Counted from the stretch's first letter, positions 52,254-60,210 are shown. The stretch: DNA of 64,000 nt from Thermosporothrix hazakensis (GCF_003253565.1 NZ_QKUF01000001.1:825867-889866), one strand, 5' to 3'. Translations and numbers: made by a program. The notes: generated by a model not told the origin, from the letters alone.

Positions 52254-53801
52254 ATGATGTATGACCACAAGACCAGTTTTGAAAGCGCGGGCAGGCAAAC
52301 CGGTATAGAGAATACTCCGTTCCCGACGGCCTTCCCGGAACTACCAGGACAGAACGAAGAGCTAATACAGGACTTTGTTGCCTATTCGCGTCAGCAACCA
52401 TTCCAGGTAGAAAGAGCACCTGAAGTTGCTTCCAGGCAACCTGATCCGCCTCCATTCACTCGGCCGACAATACCTCCCGTCATGCACTCACGCAGACGTC
52501 CGCTCTGGCTTCCCCTGGTGATCTCATTGATCGCGCTTGTTGTCGTCTTCGGCGGCGTCCTGGGTTATACTGCGACTCTCTCTAATAAAGGAGGGTCAGC
52601 CTCCCCGAACACACCACAACTCACCGCACAACAACAGGCGCATAAGGTTGCAGAACAATTTATGACGGCCTTCAAGGCAAAGGACTATCAAAAGCTCTGG
52701 TCTCTGCTTCATCCCGAGATTCAAAAACAATGGAAGAATCAGGCGGCCTATGTTGCCTTCCAGCAAGCTCGCTACAATGCCTATACCTTTCATAGCTATA
52801 CGTTCGGCAAGGAGGAGCAACGAAAAACCTGGATCAATCCCGAAACCATGCAGAGCTACTCGAACGTGTTGCACATACCCGTCTCGCTCAAGCTCGATCT
52901 GACCGAGCCACCAGCCGATACAACGCTGCTTGCCGATGACGTTCTGCATCCTTCCCGGATCTTCCAGAATCTGCCTTTGATCATCCAGGAAATGACGCTC
53001 AAAGGGAAAGAAAAGCAGTGGCGCGTGCTGGCAGGAGGCCCCGCGGATCCAGAGGCACCTGTACTGCCCCCGTTACAGCCACCAGCACAACAACTCGCAG
53101 TGCCAATTCTGATGTATCATCACATTCTTGAGCTTCCCGCAAGCGCAAGCGCTCTTGATCTCAGTCTGGCCGTCTCGCCACAGCAGTTTGAAGAGCAATT
53201 GAAATATCTCAAGCAGCGAGGCTACCATGCAATCACCTTCAATCAGCTATTTAACGCGCTCTATTTCGGCGCTTCACTGCCAGAGCACCCGGTGATTCTG
53301 ACGTTTGACGATGGCTACACAGATGCATACACAAACGCCTATACACTGCTCAAAAAATATGGCTACACAGGAATGTTCTATATTATTACAGAAAAGATTG
53401 GCTGGGAGGGTCAGGCAACCTGGAATCAGCTCCGTGAGATGCTCGCCAATGGCATGCAGATAGGCTCTCACAGCGTCCACCATGTCGATATGGGAGTCAC
53501 CTATCTCTCCTCGCCCGATCAGGCATTCAGGGAGCTTCAGGAATCCCGTGCGACACTAGAAAAGAATCTCAAGGTACCAATTCAGCAGTTCTGTTATCCT
53601 GCCGGCGAGCCGTTCCGAAGCGGAGCGCTGAGTACACAGCAGGCCGTCGTCGCACAACTGAACAAGGCTGGCTATGTCGGCTCGACGATTGCCCCGGGTG
53701 AAACCGGCATCATTCAGGACAGCCAGCAACCGCAAAAGCTCTTCCGTATTCGGGTAGATGGCCGGTACGGGCTTGATGTCTTTACTGCCAGCATTCCCTG
53801 A
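52254..53801 (+). CDS. Membrane-anchored polysaccharide deacetylase (NodB domain)
   Basis: A 515-residue type II membrane protein. A Gln/Pro-rich cytoplasmic tail of about 80 residues precedes one transmembrane helix (LWLPLVISLIALVVVFGGVLGY). An NTF2/DUF-like extracellular linker (AEQFMTAFKAKDYQKLWSLLHPEIQ) follows, and then a NodB deacetylase: PILMYHHI, ILTFDDGYTDAYTNAY (catalytic Asp pair), GSHSVHHVDM (HxxxH metal ligands) and QQFCYPAGEPFRSGA. The enzyme should remove acetyl groups from cell-wall or capsule glycans outside the cell. The ATG at 52254 is followed at once by a second ATG; gaaagag lies upstream. Confidence 0.9.
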   Translation: MMYDHKTSFESAGRQTGIENTPFPTAFPELPGQNEELIQDFVAYSRQQPFQVERAPEVASRQPDPPPFTRPTIPPVMHSRRRPLWLPLVISLIALVVVFGGVLGYTATLSNKGGSASPNTPQLTAQQQAHKVAEQFMTAFKAKDYQKLWSLLHPEIQKQWKNQAAYVAFQQARYNAYTFHSYTFGKEEQRKTWINPETMQSYSNVLHIPVSLKLDLTEPPADTTLLADDVLHPSRIFQNLPLIIQEMTLKGKEKQWRVLAGGPADPEAPVLPPLQPPAQQLAVPILMYHHILELPASASALDLSLAVSPQQFEEQLKYLKQRGYHAITFNQLFNALYFGASLPEHPVILTFDDGYTDAYTNAYTLLKKYGYTGMFYIITEKIGWEGQATWNQLREMLANGMQIGSHSVHHVDMGVTYLSSPDQAFRELQESRATLEKNLKVPIQQFCYPAGEPFRSGALSTQQAVVAQLNKAGYVGSTIAPGETGIIQDSQQPQKLFRIRVDGRYGLDVFTASIP

Positions 53802-53810
53802 GCAAAGGCA

Positions 53811-53839
53811 GAGGTGACGAGAGCGCGTCCCGTCACCTC
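53811..53839 (+). terminator. Hairpin after the deacetylase gene
   Basis: Perfect 9-bp stem gaggtgacg (53811-53819) / cgtcacctc (53831-53839); outer pairs gcag/ctgc extend it. The T-run is weak. Confidence 0.6.
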
Positions 53840-53897
53840 ACTCTGCCCCACTTTTCCCCGGAAAATGGCGAATTTTCAAAAATCCTGGCAAAAGGTC

Positions 53898-53926
53898 TTT
53901 ACAACTTCCACAGAGTATGGTATTAT
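53898..53926 (+). promoter_or_regulatory. Promoter of tRNA-Ala(CGC)
   Basis: TTTACA (53898-53903), 17-base spacer, TATTAT (53921-53926). Start of transcription near 53933, just before the tRNA. Confidence 0.8.
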
Positions 53927-53937
53927 CTAATCCGCAA

Positions 53938-54013
53938 GGGGGTGTAGCTCAGTTGGGAGAGCGCGACAATCGCACTGTCGAGGCCAGGGGTTCGAATCCC
54001 CTCATCTCCACCA
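53938..54013 (+). tRNA. tRNA-Ala (anticodon CGC)
   Basis: A complete 76-nt cloverleaf including encoded CCA. The acceptor stem gggggtg/catctcc contains the G3-U70 pair that identifies tRNA-Ala. The anticodon stem cgaca/tgtcg holds loop atcgcac with anticodon CGC at 53971-53973 (reads GCG). The T arm is aggggttcgaatcccct. No terminator follows, so read-through into the leuS leader is possible. Confidence 0.95.
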
Positions 54014-54044
54014 GGAAGATTGGTTGAATTGATGAGAAAAAGGC

Positions 54045-54073
54045 TTGCAAATCGCTGACGGATGTGGTATAGT
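54045..54073 (+). promoter_or_regulatory. Promoter of the leuS T-box leader
   Basis: TTGCAA (54045-54050), 17-base spacer, TATAGT (54068-54073). Transcription would start near 54080, immediately before stem I. Confidence 0.7.
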
Positions 54074-54209
54074 AAATACCGCCAAAGAGGAAGCGATGAG
54101 CAGGAGTAGTAGGTTTCTCGTCCAGAGAGTAGCCGGGTGGTGCGAGGCTACATCAGTAAACCGAACTCGCCTGGGAGCTACAAGTGTCAACAGGATATCC
54201 TGGTAGCGC

Positions 54210-54238
54210 TTGTCGGGACGCCCGTTATAGCGTAAAAT
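54210..54238 (+). promoter_or_regulatory. Possible internal promoter within the leuS leader
   Basis: TTGTCG (54210-54215), 17-base spacer, TAAAAT (54233-54238). A transcript from near 54245 would start with the extended stem III and the tRNA, skipping stem I. It overlaps T-box structural sequence, so chance is possible. Confidence 0.35.
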
Positions 54239-54245
54239 GAGAGTA

Positions 54246-54380
54246 AGTTCAAGGTAAGTGTACCAACACGATTTACAGAACATGGGCCTGTAGCGCAGTT
54301 GGGAGAGCGTCTCCATGGCATGGAGAAGGTCAGGGGTTCGAGTCCCCTCAGGTCCACCAACAAATTTGCTTACCTGAACT
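54246..54380 (+). repeat. Extended stem III arms enclosing tRNA-Ala(GGC)
   Basis: Left arm agttcaaggtaag (54246-54258) and right arm cttacctgaact (54369-54380) pair perfectly over 12 bp with one bulged A. The loop is a 25-nt linker, the 76-nt tRNA and a 9-nt linker. The right arm ends 8 bases before the T-box. Confidence 0.9.
54284..54359 (+). tRNA. tRNA-Ala (anticodon GGC) embedded in the leuS T-box leader
   Basis: A complete 76-nt cloverleaf with encoded CCA. The acceptor stem gggcctg/caggtcc has the alanine G3-U70 pair. The anticodon stem tctcc/ggaga holds loop atggcat with anticodon GGC at 54317-54319 (reads GCC and GCU). The T arm is aggggttcgagtcccct. The D stem gcgc/gagc has one odd G12-A23 pair. 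It lies in the loop of stem III of the leuS leader, on the same strand. Confidence 0.95.
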
Positions 54381-54497
54381 GAAAAATCAGGGTGGTACCA
54401 CGGAAAGCCTTTCGTCCCTCGCGGATGGAAGGTTTTTTTGTTGTTCCCTTCCCTGCTCTTCGTCATTCCTCGGTTCACGTTTGAGCCAGGAAGCTCA

Positions 54498-54526
54498 GGC
54501 CGTTTCCGCCAGAAACGGCCCTTTTC
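54498..54526 (+). terminator. Second terminator in the leuS leader
   Basis: Perfect 9-bp stem ggccgtttc (54498-54506) / gaaacggcc (54512-54520), 5-nt loop, followed by CTTTTC. It is about 270 bases before leuS, so leuS needs either read-through of two terminators or a further promoter. Confidence 0.8.
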
Positions 54527-54710
54527 AGCAGTGTGGCGATGCTCAGAGCTTTTCCTGATTGCTTGAAGTTCTTGTAATTCTGGACCTTATCGCTGTATCC
54601 CAGATATGTTTGAGGTTGGTTTCATAAAAGTCTTCACATGCTTTCATGGATTACTCAGCCCGGGGCACTGACGATTATCCATGATAAGAACAATGAAAGC
54701 TACAGCCACT

Positions 54711-54755
54711 GCTCACCTACGCTGGTGAGCCTTACAGCAGTCCTTTGAACTGCTG
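54711..54755 (+). other. Two perfect hairpins just before the leuS RBS
   Basis: gctcacc/ggtgagc (54711-54717, 54724-54730) and cagcagt/actgctg (54735-54741, 54749-54755). They end about 20 bases before the RBS ggggagg and may affect translation or stability of the message. Confidence 0.6.
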
Positions 54756-54786
54756 CGGAAAGAAAGAATTTCGGGGAGGACCGTAC

Positions 54787-57258
54787 ATGATTACGCGCAC
54801 AAAATACGACCCCAAAGAAATAGAACAGCGCTGGCAGGCCAAATGGGAAGCAGATCAAATCTATCATGCGCCGGATGAGTCGCCAAAAGAGAACTTCTAT
54901 CATCTGGTCATGTTCCCATATCCTTCCGGTGATCTGCATATGGGGCACTGGTACAACTACTCTGCACATGACGCCTTTGGTCGACTCAAACGCATGCAGG
55001 GCTATAATGTGATGCAGCCCATTGGCTTCGATGCCTTTGGCCTGCCCGCCGAAAATGCCGCGATCAAGCGCGGCATCCAGGCCCGGGACTGGACACTCGC
55101 CAACATTGAACGCATGCGTGATCAGCTCAAAGCAATGGGCGCAGGCTGGGACTGGCAACGCGAAGTAGTCACCTGTCTGCCAGAATACTATAAATGGACA
55201 CAGTGGCTCTTCCTGCAATTCTACAAGCATAATCTGGCTTATCGCACGAAAGCGCCCGCGAACTGGTGTCCGAGCTGTAACACCACGCTGGCAAATGAGC
55301 AGGTGCTGGCTGATGGCACCTGTGAGCGCTGTGGCAGCATCGTCGAACGCCGCGAGATCGACCAATGGCTGCTGAAGATCTCTGCCTACGCCGAGGAGCT
55401 GCTAAAGTTCGAGGATATTGACTGGCCTGAAAAAACGGTCACCATGCAGACTAACTGGATCGGTCGCAGTGAGGGCGCAGAGGTCCGTTTCACCGCTGAG
55501 ATCGAGGGCAAAACCGAAGCAATCTCCGTCTTTACAACACGCCCGGACACGATCTATGGCGTGACCTTCTTCGTTCTGGCACCAGAACACCCCTGGGTTG
55601 AGAAGCTCACTACTCCCGACCGGCGCGCCGACGTCGAGGCCTACATTGAACAGGCTCGCCGCGAAAGCGAGATCGAGCGCATGAACACCGAGAAAGAGAA
55701 AACCGGTGTCTTCACCGGCGGCTATGTCACCAACCCCGTCAGTGGCGAACCGGTTCCCGTCTGGATTGCCGATTATGTGTTGATGGGCTATGGTACTGGC
55801 GCGGTTATGGGCGTGCCCGCTCACGATCAACGCGACTTCGAGTTCGCACGGAAATTCGGTCTGCCTATTCGTCAGGTCATTTGTGCCGAAGACGAAGAGC
55901 CCTCCGATCCCGCGACCTGGGATTCAGCAAAGGCAGCCCTGGGCACAATGATCAATTCCGGACCGTTCAACGGAACCCCCGCCAGCGAGTCTAAAGCGCG
56001 TGTCATCCGCTACCTGGAGGAAAAGGGAATCGGGAAGGCAACCGTGAGCTACCGCCTGCGCGATTGGCTCATCAGTCGTCAGCGTTACTGGGGTTGTCCG
56101 ATCCCGATTGTGTACTGTGACTCCTGTGGCATGGTGCCGGTTCCTGAAGATCAACTGCCTGTGCGCCTGCCCGAATATGTCCAGTTCAAGGCAACCGGTG
56201 AGTCTCCGTTGCGCTACGAGAAGGATTTCCTGAACACCACCTGCCCGAGCTGTGGCGGCCCGGCAACCCGCGAAGCAGATACAATGGACACCTTTATCTG
56301 CTCATCCTGGTACTACATGCGCTATACCGATCCGCACAACAACGAGGAAGCATGGAGCCAGAAACGCATCAAAGAATGGATGCCGGTCGATCAATATGTA
56401 GGCGGTATCGAGCATGCGATCCTGCATCTGCTCTACTCGCGCTTCTTTACGAAAGCGCTGCGCGATATGGGTCATCTGCCCTTCGGTGAGCCGTTCAAGC
56501 GCCTGTTCCATCAGGGCATGGTCCTCGGTCCCGACGGCCAGAAGATGTCAAAATCACGTGGCAACGTCGAGGCGCCAGACCGTTATGTTGAAAAGTACGG
56601 TGCCGATACGGTCCGTAGCTACCTGATGTTCCTCGGACCGTTCGATGCTGGCGGCTCCTTTAAAGCGGAGAATCTGGAAGGCGTCTGGCGCTTCCTGAAT
56701 CGCTTCTGGACACTGGTCACAGAGAGCTGGAACGATAATCCAACCAATGAACAGAACGCGGAAACCCGCGCGATCGAGCGTCTGCGCCATAAGACAATCA
56801 AGCGCGTCACAGAAGATCTGGAGAATTTCCACTTCAATACGGCCCTGGCCGCGCTGATGGAGTGTAACAATGCGCTGATCAAGCAGCAGAAGAGCCCGGT
56901 TGCCAATAGCGCCGAGTATCGCAAGGCGTTAGAGACGATGATGCAGCTACTGGCCCCGATGGCCCCTCATATCACTGAGGAGCTCTGGCACCTGACCGGC
57001 CATCAAGGAAGCATCCACCTGAGCGAGTGGCCACACTATGATGAGGCCAAGACCCAGGATGAAACCTTTACGTTGGTCATTCAGGTCAACGGCAAAGTCC
57101 GTGAGCGCCTTGAGGTTCCCGCTAACATCAATGAAGGCGAGGTTCGCCAACTGGTGCTGGCAACGCCAAAGGTACAATCATTCATCGGCGATGCCACCAT
57201 TCAGAAGTTCATCTATGTTCCCGGTCGCCTTGCAAACGTTGTTGTTCGCAAGGGATAA
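54787..57258 (+). CDS. leuS: Leucyl-tRNA synthetase
   Basis: An 823-residue class I synthetase, full length for the bacterial type. HIGH motif as [20 protein letters not shown] motif as [17 protein letters not shown]. The CP1 editing domain is present between, with [22 protein letters not shown] and the [21 protein letters not shown] segment that hydrolyses mischarged tRNA. A zinc-ribbon-like [13 protein letters not shown]...CERCG and a second [18 protein letters not shown] are seen. The start at 54787 has ggggagg at 8 bases. Expression is controlled by the unusual T-box leader upstream. Confidence 0.97.
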   Translation: MITRTKYDPKEIEQRWQAKWEADQIYHAPDESPKENFYHLVMFPYPSGDLHMGHWYNYSAHDAFGRLKRMQGYNVMQPIGFDAFGLPAENAAIKRGIQARDWTLANIERMRDQLKAMGAGWDWQREVVTCLPEYYKWTQWLFLQFYKHNLAYRTKAPANWCPSCNTTLANEQVLADGTCERCGSIVERREIDQWLLKISAYAEELLKFEDIDWPEKTVTMQTNWIGRSEGAEVRFTAEIEGKTEAISVFTTRPDTIYGVTFFVLAPEHPWVEKLTTPDRRADVEAYIEQARRESEIERMNTEKEKTGVFTGGYVTNPVSGEPVPVWIADYVLMGYGTGAVMGVPAHDQRDFEFARKFGLPIRQVICAEDEEPSDPATWDSAKAALGTMINSGPFNGTPASESKARVIRYLEEKGIGKATVSYRLRDWLISRQRYWGCPIPIVYCDSCGMVPVPEDQLPVRLPEYVQFKATGESPLRYEKDFLNTTCPSCGGPATREADTMDTFICSSWYYMRYTDPHNNEEAWSQKRIKEWMPVDQYVGGIEHAILHLLYSRFFTKALRDMGHLPFGEPFKRLFHQGMVLGPDGQKMSKSRGNVEAPDRYVEKYGADTVRSYLMFLGPFDAGGSFKAENLEGVWRFLNRFWTLVTESWNDNPTNEQNAETRAIERLRHKTIKRVTEDLENFHFNTALAALMECNNALIKQQKSPVANSAEYRKALETMMQLLAPMAPHITEELWHLTGHQGSIHLSEWPHYDEAKTQDETFTLVIQVNGKVRERLEVPANINEGEVRQLVLATPKVQSFIGDATIQKFIYVPGRLANVVVRKG

Positions 57259-57302
57259 CAAAACGCGCTTGAAACTACGTGAAAAAAGAGTTCACAAAAA
57301 CG

Positions 57303-57340
57303 GCATCCTGGTGTACAATAAACATCGGGATGCTGTTTTG
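57303..57340 (+). terminator. Probable terminator after leuS
   Basis: 6-bp stem gcatcc (57303-57308) / ggatgc (57328-57333) with a 19-nt loop, followed by TGTTTTG. Weak. Confidence 0.45.
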
Positions 57341-57368
57341 TATGTTTTCTCGTAGTTGCGTTCAGTGT

Positions 57369-57391
57369 AAAAAAAGACAGGGAAGCCTGTC
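57369..57391 (-). terminator. Minus-strand terminator without an assigned gene
   Basis: Perfect 6-bp stem gacagg (57376-57381) / cctgtc (57386-57391), 4-nt loop, with seven T after it on the minus strand. No recognised minus-strand gene lies upstream of it for about 1 kb, so an unannotated antisense or small RNA could end here. Confidence 0.5.
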
Positions 57392-57785
57392 ATACTGTGT
57401 GTTACCAACCAAAGCGTTAAACCACCTGCCATAAGCTTTTTTTGATAGTCTGGGATGGAAGAAAAAGGGCAATCTCCTTGTTGTAATTGAGGAATCCCGC
57501 AAGCTCGCGCAACAGTATGATGCGATGTGGCGTTGTGGAGAAGAAAGGGTTCGGTTGTGTGTGGGAAAGAGCGGAATTATGTTCGCGACGAGTCATAACC
57601 CCGTAGGACGATGGGGGCTCGAAGCCGCCGGAAAAGCCCCATCACACTGGACTAATGGTCCTGGGAACGGAACGTTTTCGCATTCTCAACCGTATATAAT
57701 CTTAGAGAGCTCATACAGGTCGCTTGCTCTCCCGTATGGAGAAGGGCCTTTTGAGCGGATTTCGCGTAGTCTCTTTCTGGAAAAG
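57392..57785. other. Intergenic region with no recognised gene
   Basis: A plus ORF at 57525-57854 has no family resemblance or good RBS. The segment around 57601-57680 can form several short hairpins (for example ggac/gtcc). No known non-coding RNA family was recognised. Confidence 0.4.
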
Positions 57786-57826
57786 TGTGAACTACTTCAC
57801 AAGAAAAGTGTCAGACTGACTATAGT
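57786..57826 (+). promoter_or_regulatory. CRP/FNR-type site plus -10 element (class II spacing)
   Basis: TGTGA-N6-TCACA at 57786-57801 is an exact match to the CRP core consensus. A TATAGT lies at 57821-57826. The site centre is about 40 bases before the expected start near 57833-57835, the class II activator position. The next gene downstream is the small CDS at 58067. Confidence 0.55.
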
Positions 57827-58066
57827 AACTACGCCGATTTCCGCTTATCCTTAAACTATCAGGAAATATGTAGCAGGGGAGGTGTTAAAGGAGGTGCGTT
57901 TTCCAGAAAAATTTGTATTTGAAAAAGTGTTGTGGCGGACGTCTAAATCAATAGAAGACTGATTGGGTCGATTCTTCTTCATTGGTTTGTCCAGAGCAGC
58001 ACATGAGATTGAGGATGAGTGCAGTGGCGGCTCGCCATAAATCGGCGTAGGTGGAAGGATATACAC

Positions 58067-58285
58067 ATGAATACGAATACACGACCTTTGGAAGCGTATA
58101 GCGGCGTCGATCATGCAACCTCTGAAACAGACGAATTAACCAGATGCGGCTTCTCAACTGATGAGATTATTTCCCTGCACTGGTTGCGCCAGTGGTATCA
58201 GAATGGTGGAAGTGATAGGGTTGAGGTAATTCGTCACCTGGAGTTTCTTAAACTCCTCTATATGAATGGGAAGTTGAATTCGTAG
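58067..58285 (+). CDS. Small protein of unknown function
   Basis: A 72-residue protein, not recognised. It reads MNTNTRPLEAYSGVDHATSE and then TRCGFSTDEIISLHWLRQWYQNGGSDRVEVIRHLEFLKLLYMNGKL, a compact, probably all-helical C-terminal half with good hydrophobic spacing. Reasons to accept it are the RBS gaagg about 10 bases before the ATG, a strong terminator 75 bases after the stop, and a candidate CRP-type promoter upstream. An in-frame start at 58019 is possible but less likely. No signal peptide or membrane helix. Confidence 0.6.
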   Translation: MNTNTRPLEAYSGVDHATSETDELTRCGFSTDEIISLHWLRQWYQNGGSDRVEVIRHLEFLKLLYMNGKLNS

Positions 58286-58359
58286 GTATTTTGAGAACTC
58301 GTAGTGCAAGAAGGTATGACGATTCATACCTGTGTGCAATGTAGATATATCTTTTGCGA

Positions 58360-58392
58360 GGAGCCCACTCTCTGGTGGGCTCCTTCGTTTTT
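58360..58392 (+). terminator. Strong terminator after the small gene
   Basis: Perfect 9-bp stem ggagcccac (58360-58368) / gtgggctcc (58375-58383) followed by TTCGTTTTT. Confidence 0.92.
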
Positions 58393-58502
58393 CTATGCTC
58401 CAACCTTTTTCAAACCAGGGCGGCTTTTCCTACGTACATGTAAGTAAATCAGATCAAGAACTCGACTCTTAAGAGCTAGAGACTGCAAAATAAAGGACTT
58501 CT

Positions 58503-59690
58503 ATGCGCATTATTCTTTATCTTGGCAAAGGCGGCGTCGGCAAAACCACCATCTCAGCCGCAACAGCCGCACGCTCTGCCGCTCTGGGAAAACGCACCCT
58601 GGTAGTCAGTACAGATCTCGCCCATAGCCTGGCAGACTGTTTTCAAACCACACTGACCAATGAACCCCAGCAGCTAGCGCCCAATCTCTACGCCCAGGAA
58701 GTAAACGTGCTCGATGAGATGCGGCGCGGTTGGGGCAAGCTTCAGGAGAAGATGGCAAATGCCCTTCGCAAACAGGGCATGGATGACGTGATCGCTGAAG
58801 AACTGGCACTGGTTCCCGGCATGGACGAGATTGTCAGCCTGGTGAACATCTATCGCAATGCCCAACAGGGCAACTTCGAGGTTGTGGTCATCGATGCCGC
58901 CCCTACTGGTGAGACGGTTCGCCTGCTCAGTATGCCCGATACATTCCAGTGGTACGTGAACCGTATCTCCGGCCTACAAAGTGTGCAGAATGCATTGAGC
59001 TTTGCGCGTCCCTTTATCAAGAAAGTGCTCCCCTCCACCGAAATTATGACCGAGGTACAGCGCCTCAGTGAGCGCGTTCAGATCCTACGCGAGGTACTGA
59101 GCAACCCGGACATAAGCTCGTATCGACCCGTCGTCAACCCGGAAAGAATGGTCATCAAAGAAGCGTTACGTGCCGAGACCTATCTTGCGCTCTTTGGCTA
59201 TCCGATTGATAGCGTGATGTGCAACCGTGTACTTCAGCCTGGCACGTACCAGGACGCCTTCATGCAGGAGATGTTCCAGAGTCAGGAGAAGCTTCGCACG
59301 TTTATCCACGATACCTTCTCGCCGCTGCCCGTCTGGGAGGCCCCCTACTACCCACGCGAGATTCTGGGTGTTGACGCACTGACCCAACTGGCACAGGAGA
59401 TCTTTGGCGAAGAGGATCCCACCCGAGTCTTTCATCGAGGACCAGTTCAGGAGATCGTCCGTCAGGGTGAAAGCTATGTGCTGCGATTGCCCCTCCCTCA
59501 TATTGAAATGAACAAGGTGGTCATGACAAAGAAGGGCGACGAGATCATTATTGAGATTGGCAACTTCAAACGCGAAATCACGCTCCCGTCCGTCCTTGCT
59601 CATCAGGAAGCGACTCGCGCCCGGCTGGCAAACAATGCTCTTGAGATTCACTTCACTGCCCCGGCAGAAGCAAGCGACAAATCAGCGTAA
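58503..59690 (+). CDS. ArsA/GET3-family ATPase
   Basis: A 395-residue P-loop ATPase. The deviant Walker A LGKGGVGKTTISAATAARSA starts the protein, STDLAHSLADCF is the switch I region, and VVIDAAPTGETVRLLSMPD the switch II/Walker B region. The last 75 residues (VLRLPLPHIEMNKVVMTKKGDEIIIEIGNFKREITLP) form a small-heat-shock-like (CS/alpha-crystallin) domain, common in bacterial ArsA-like proteins. Family members include arsenite-pump ATPases and tail-anchored protein chaperones. No ars genes are nearby and the metal-binding Cys trio is not evident, so an arsenic role is not supported. Confidence 0.9.
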   Translation: MRIILYLGKGGVGKTTISAATAARSAALGKRTLVVSTDLAHSLADCFQTTLTNEPQQLAPNLYAQEVNVLDEMRRGWGKLQEKMANALRKQGMDDVIAEELALVPGMDEIVSLVNIYRNAQQGNFEVVVIDAAPTGETVRLLSMPDTFQWYVNRISGLQSVQNALSFARPFIKKVLPSTEIMTEVQRLSERVQILREVLSNPDISSYRPVVNPERMVIKEALRAETYLALFGYPIDSVMCNRVLQPGTYQDAFMQEMFQSQEKLRTFIHDTFSPLPVWEAPYYPREILGVDALTQLAQEIFGEEDPTRVFHRGPVQEIVRQGESYVLRLPLPHIEMNKVVMTKKGDEIIIEIGNFKREITLPSVLAHQEATRARLANNALEIHFTAPAEASDKSA

Positions 59691-59700
59691 GGAGTTTTCT

Positions 59701-59728
59701 GAGAGCAGAAGTAGCTCTTTCTGCTCTC
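59701..59728. terminator. Hairpin between convergent units
   Basis: Perfect 10-bp stem gagagcagaa (59701-59710) / ttctgctctc (59719-59728) between arsA-like and the decayed sigma gene; no long T-run on either strand. Confidence 0.45.
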
Positions 59729-59731
59729 ATG

Positions 59732-60190
59732 CTACTCCTGGATGCTTGCCAGACAACGCAACGTTTTCGGCTCAAAGAAAAAGAGCAACTTGCTTGCACT
59801 CTTCTGATCGGTCAGGCAGAAACGCAGCGCTGGCAGCCCGTTATACACAACCAGACGCGGCTCGAAACACGAAAAGGGATGATTCAACCAAAACGCGATA
59901 ATCTCCTGAACAAGGAGCCCAGATATATCGTAGAAGAATTTGCCTTCCGTCGACACACATACTGCAAACAGAGATTCCGACAGATGCCGCTTAACCACGC
60001 CTCAAAACGCTCAGGATCTCGAAGCTGATGCAGCCTTCCAGGCCGCAATCAGTGTTTCCTGTACCACATCCTCTGCCTGTTCATCAATTATCCCGAAGGC
60101 ACGCGTCTGACGCAGCAACCAGGGTCTACTTCTCTGTAACGCCGTATCCAGTTCAGCTTCAGGAACGCATAATATATTCTTTCTTACCAT
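59732..60190 (-). pseudogene. Decayed ECF-type sigma factor gene
   Basis: The ATG at 60190 has gaggag 9 bases upstream. The frame reads LDTALQRSRPWLLRQTRAFG and then AEDVVQETLIAAWKAA, which is sigma-70 region 2 of ECF factors. It then stops, but a neighbouring frame continues without loss: DPERFEAWLSGICRNLCLQYV, the region 2/3 linker. A one-base shift near 60025 explains this. Later sequence (PRLVVYNGLPALRF and LLFFFEPKTLRC) resembles a C-terminal SnoaL-like tail as in ECF41-type factors, but region 4 is missing. It follows the decayed MFS gene by 20 bases on the same strand. Confidence 0.65.
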
Positions 60191-60210
60191 ATGATTTGTC
60201 TCCTCTTTTC

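Larger units (their letters stand above)
54080..54439 (+). promoter_or_regulatory. T-box riboswitch of leuS (specifier CUC) with a tRNA gene inside stem III
   Basis: Stem I begins with the same AGCGATGA as the serS leader (54092-54099). The AG bulge agaga is followed by the distal stem gtagcc/ggctac with an 11-nt loop like that of serS. The specifier CTC (leucine) is at 54166-54168, in the same register as serS. The pair blocks cagg/cctg here and cggg/cccg in serS covary. The T-box agggtggtaccacgg (54389-54403) has U as variable base, fitting A73 of tRNA-Leu. The terminator (54408-54432, 10 bp, seven T) follows. Between stem I and the T-box sits a complete tRNA-Ala on an extended stem III. 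Confidence 0.92.

Noticed and set aside
57525..57854. Plus ORF of 109 codons between leuS and the small gene
   Set aside because: Composition is not protein-like, there is no RBS, and a candidate promoter and CRP-type site lie inside it.
58503..59690. Arsenic resistance operon
   Set aside because: Only a single ArsA/GET3-like gene with a CS domain is present, with no arsB, arsR or arsC and no clear metal-binding Cys set.
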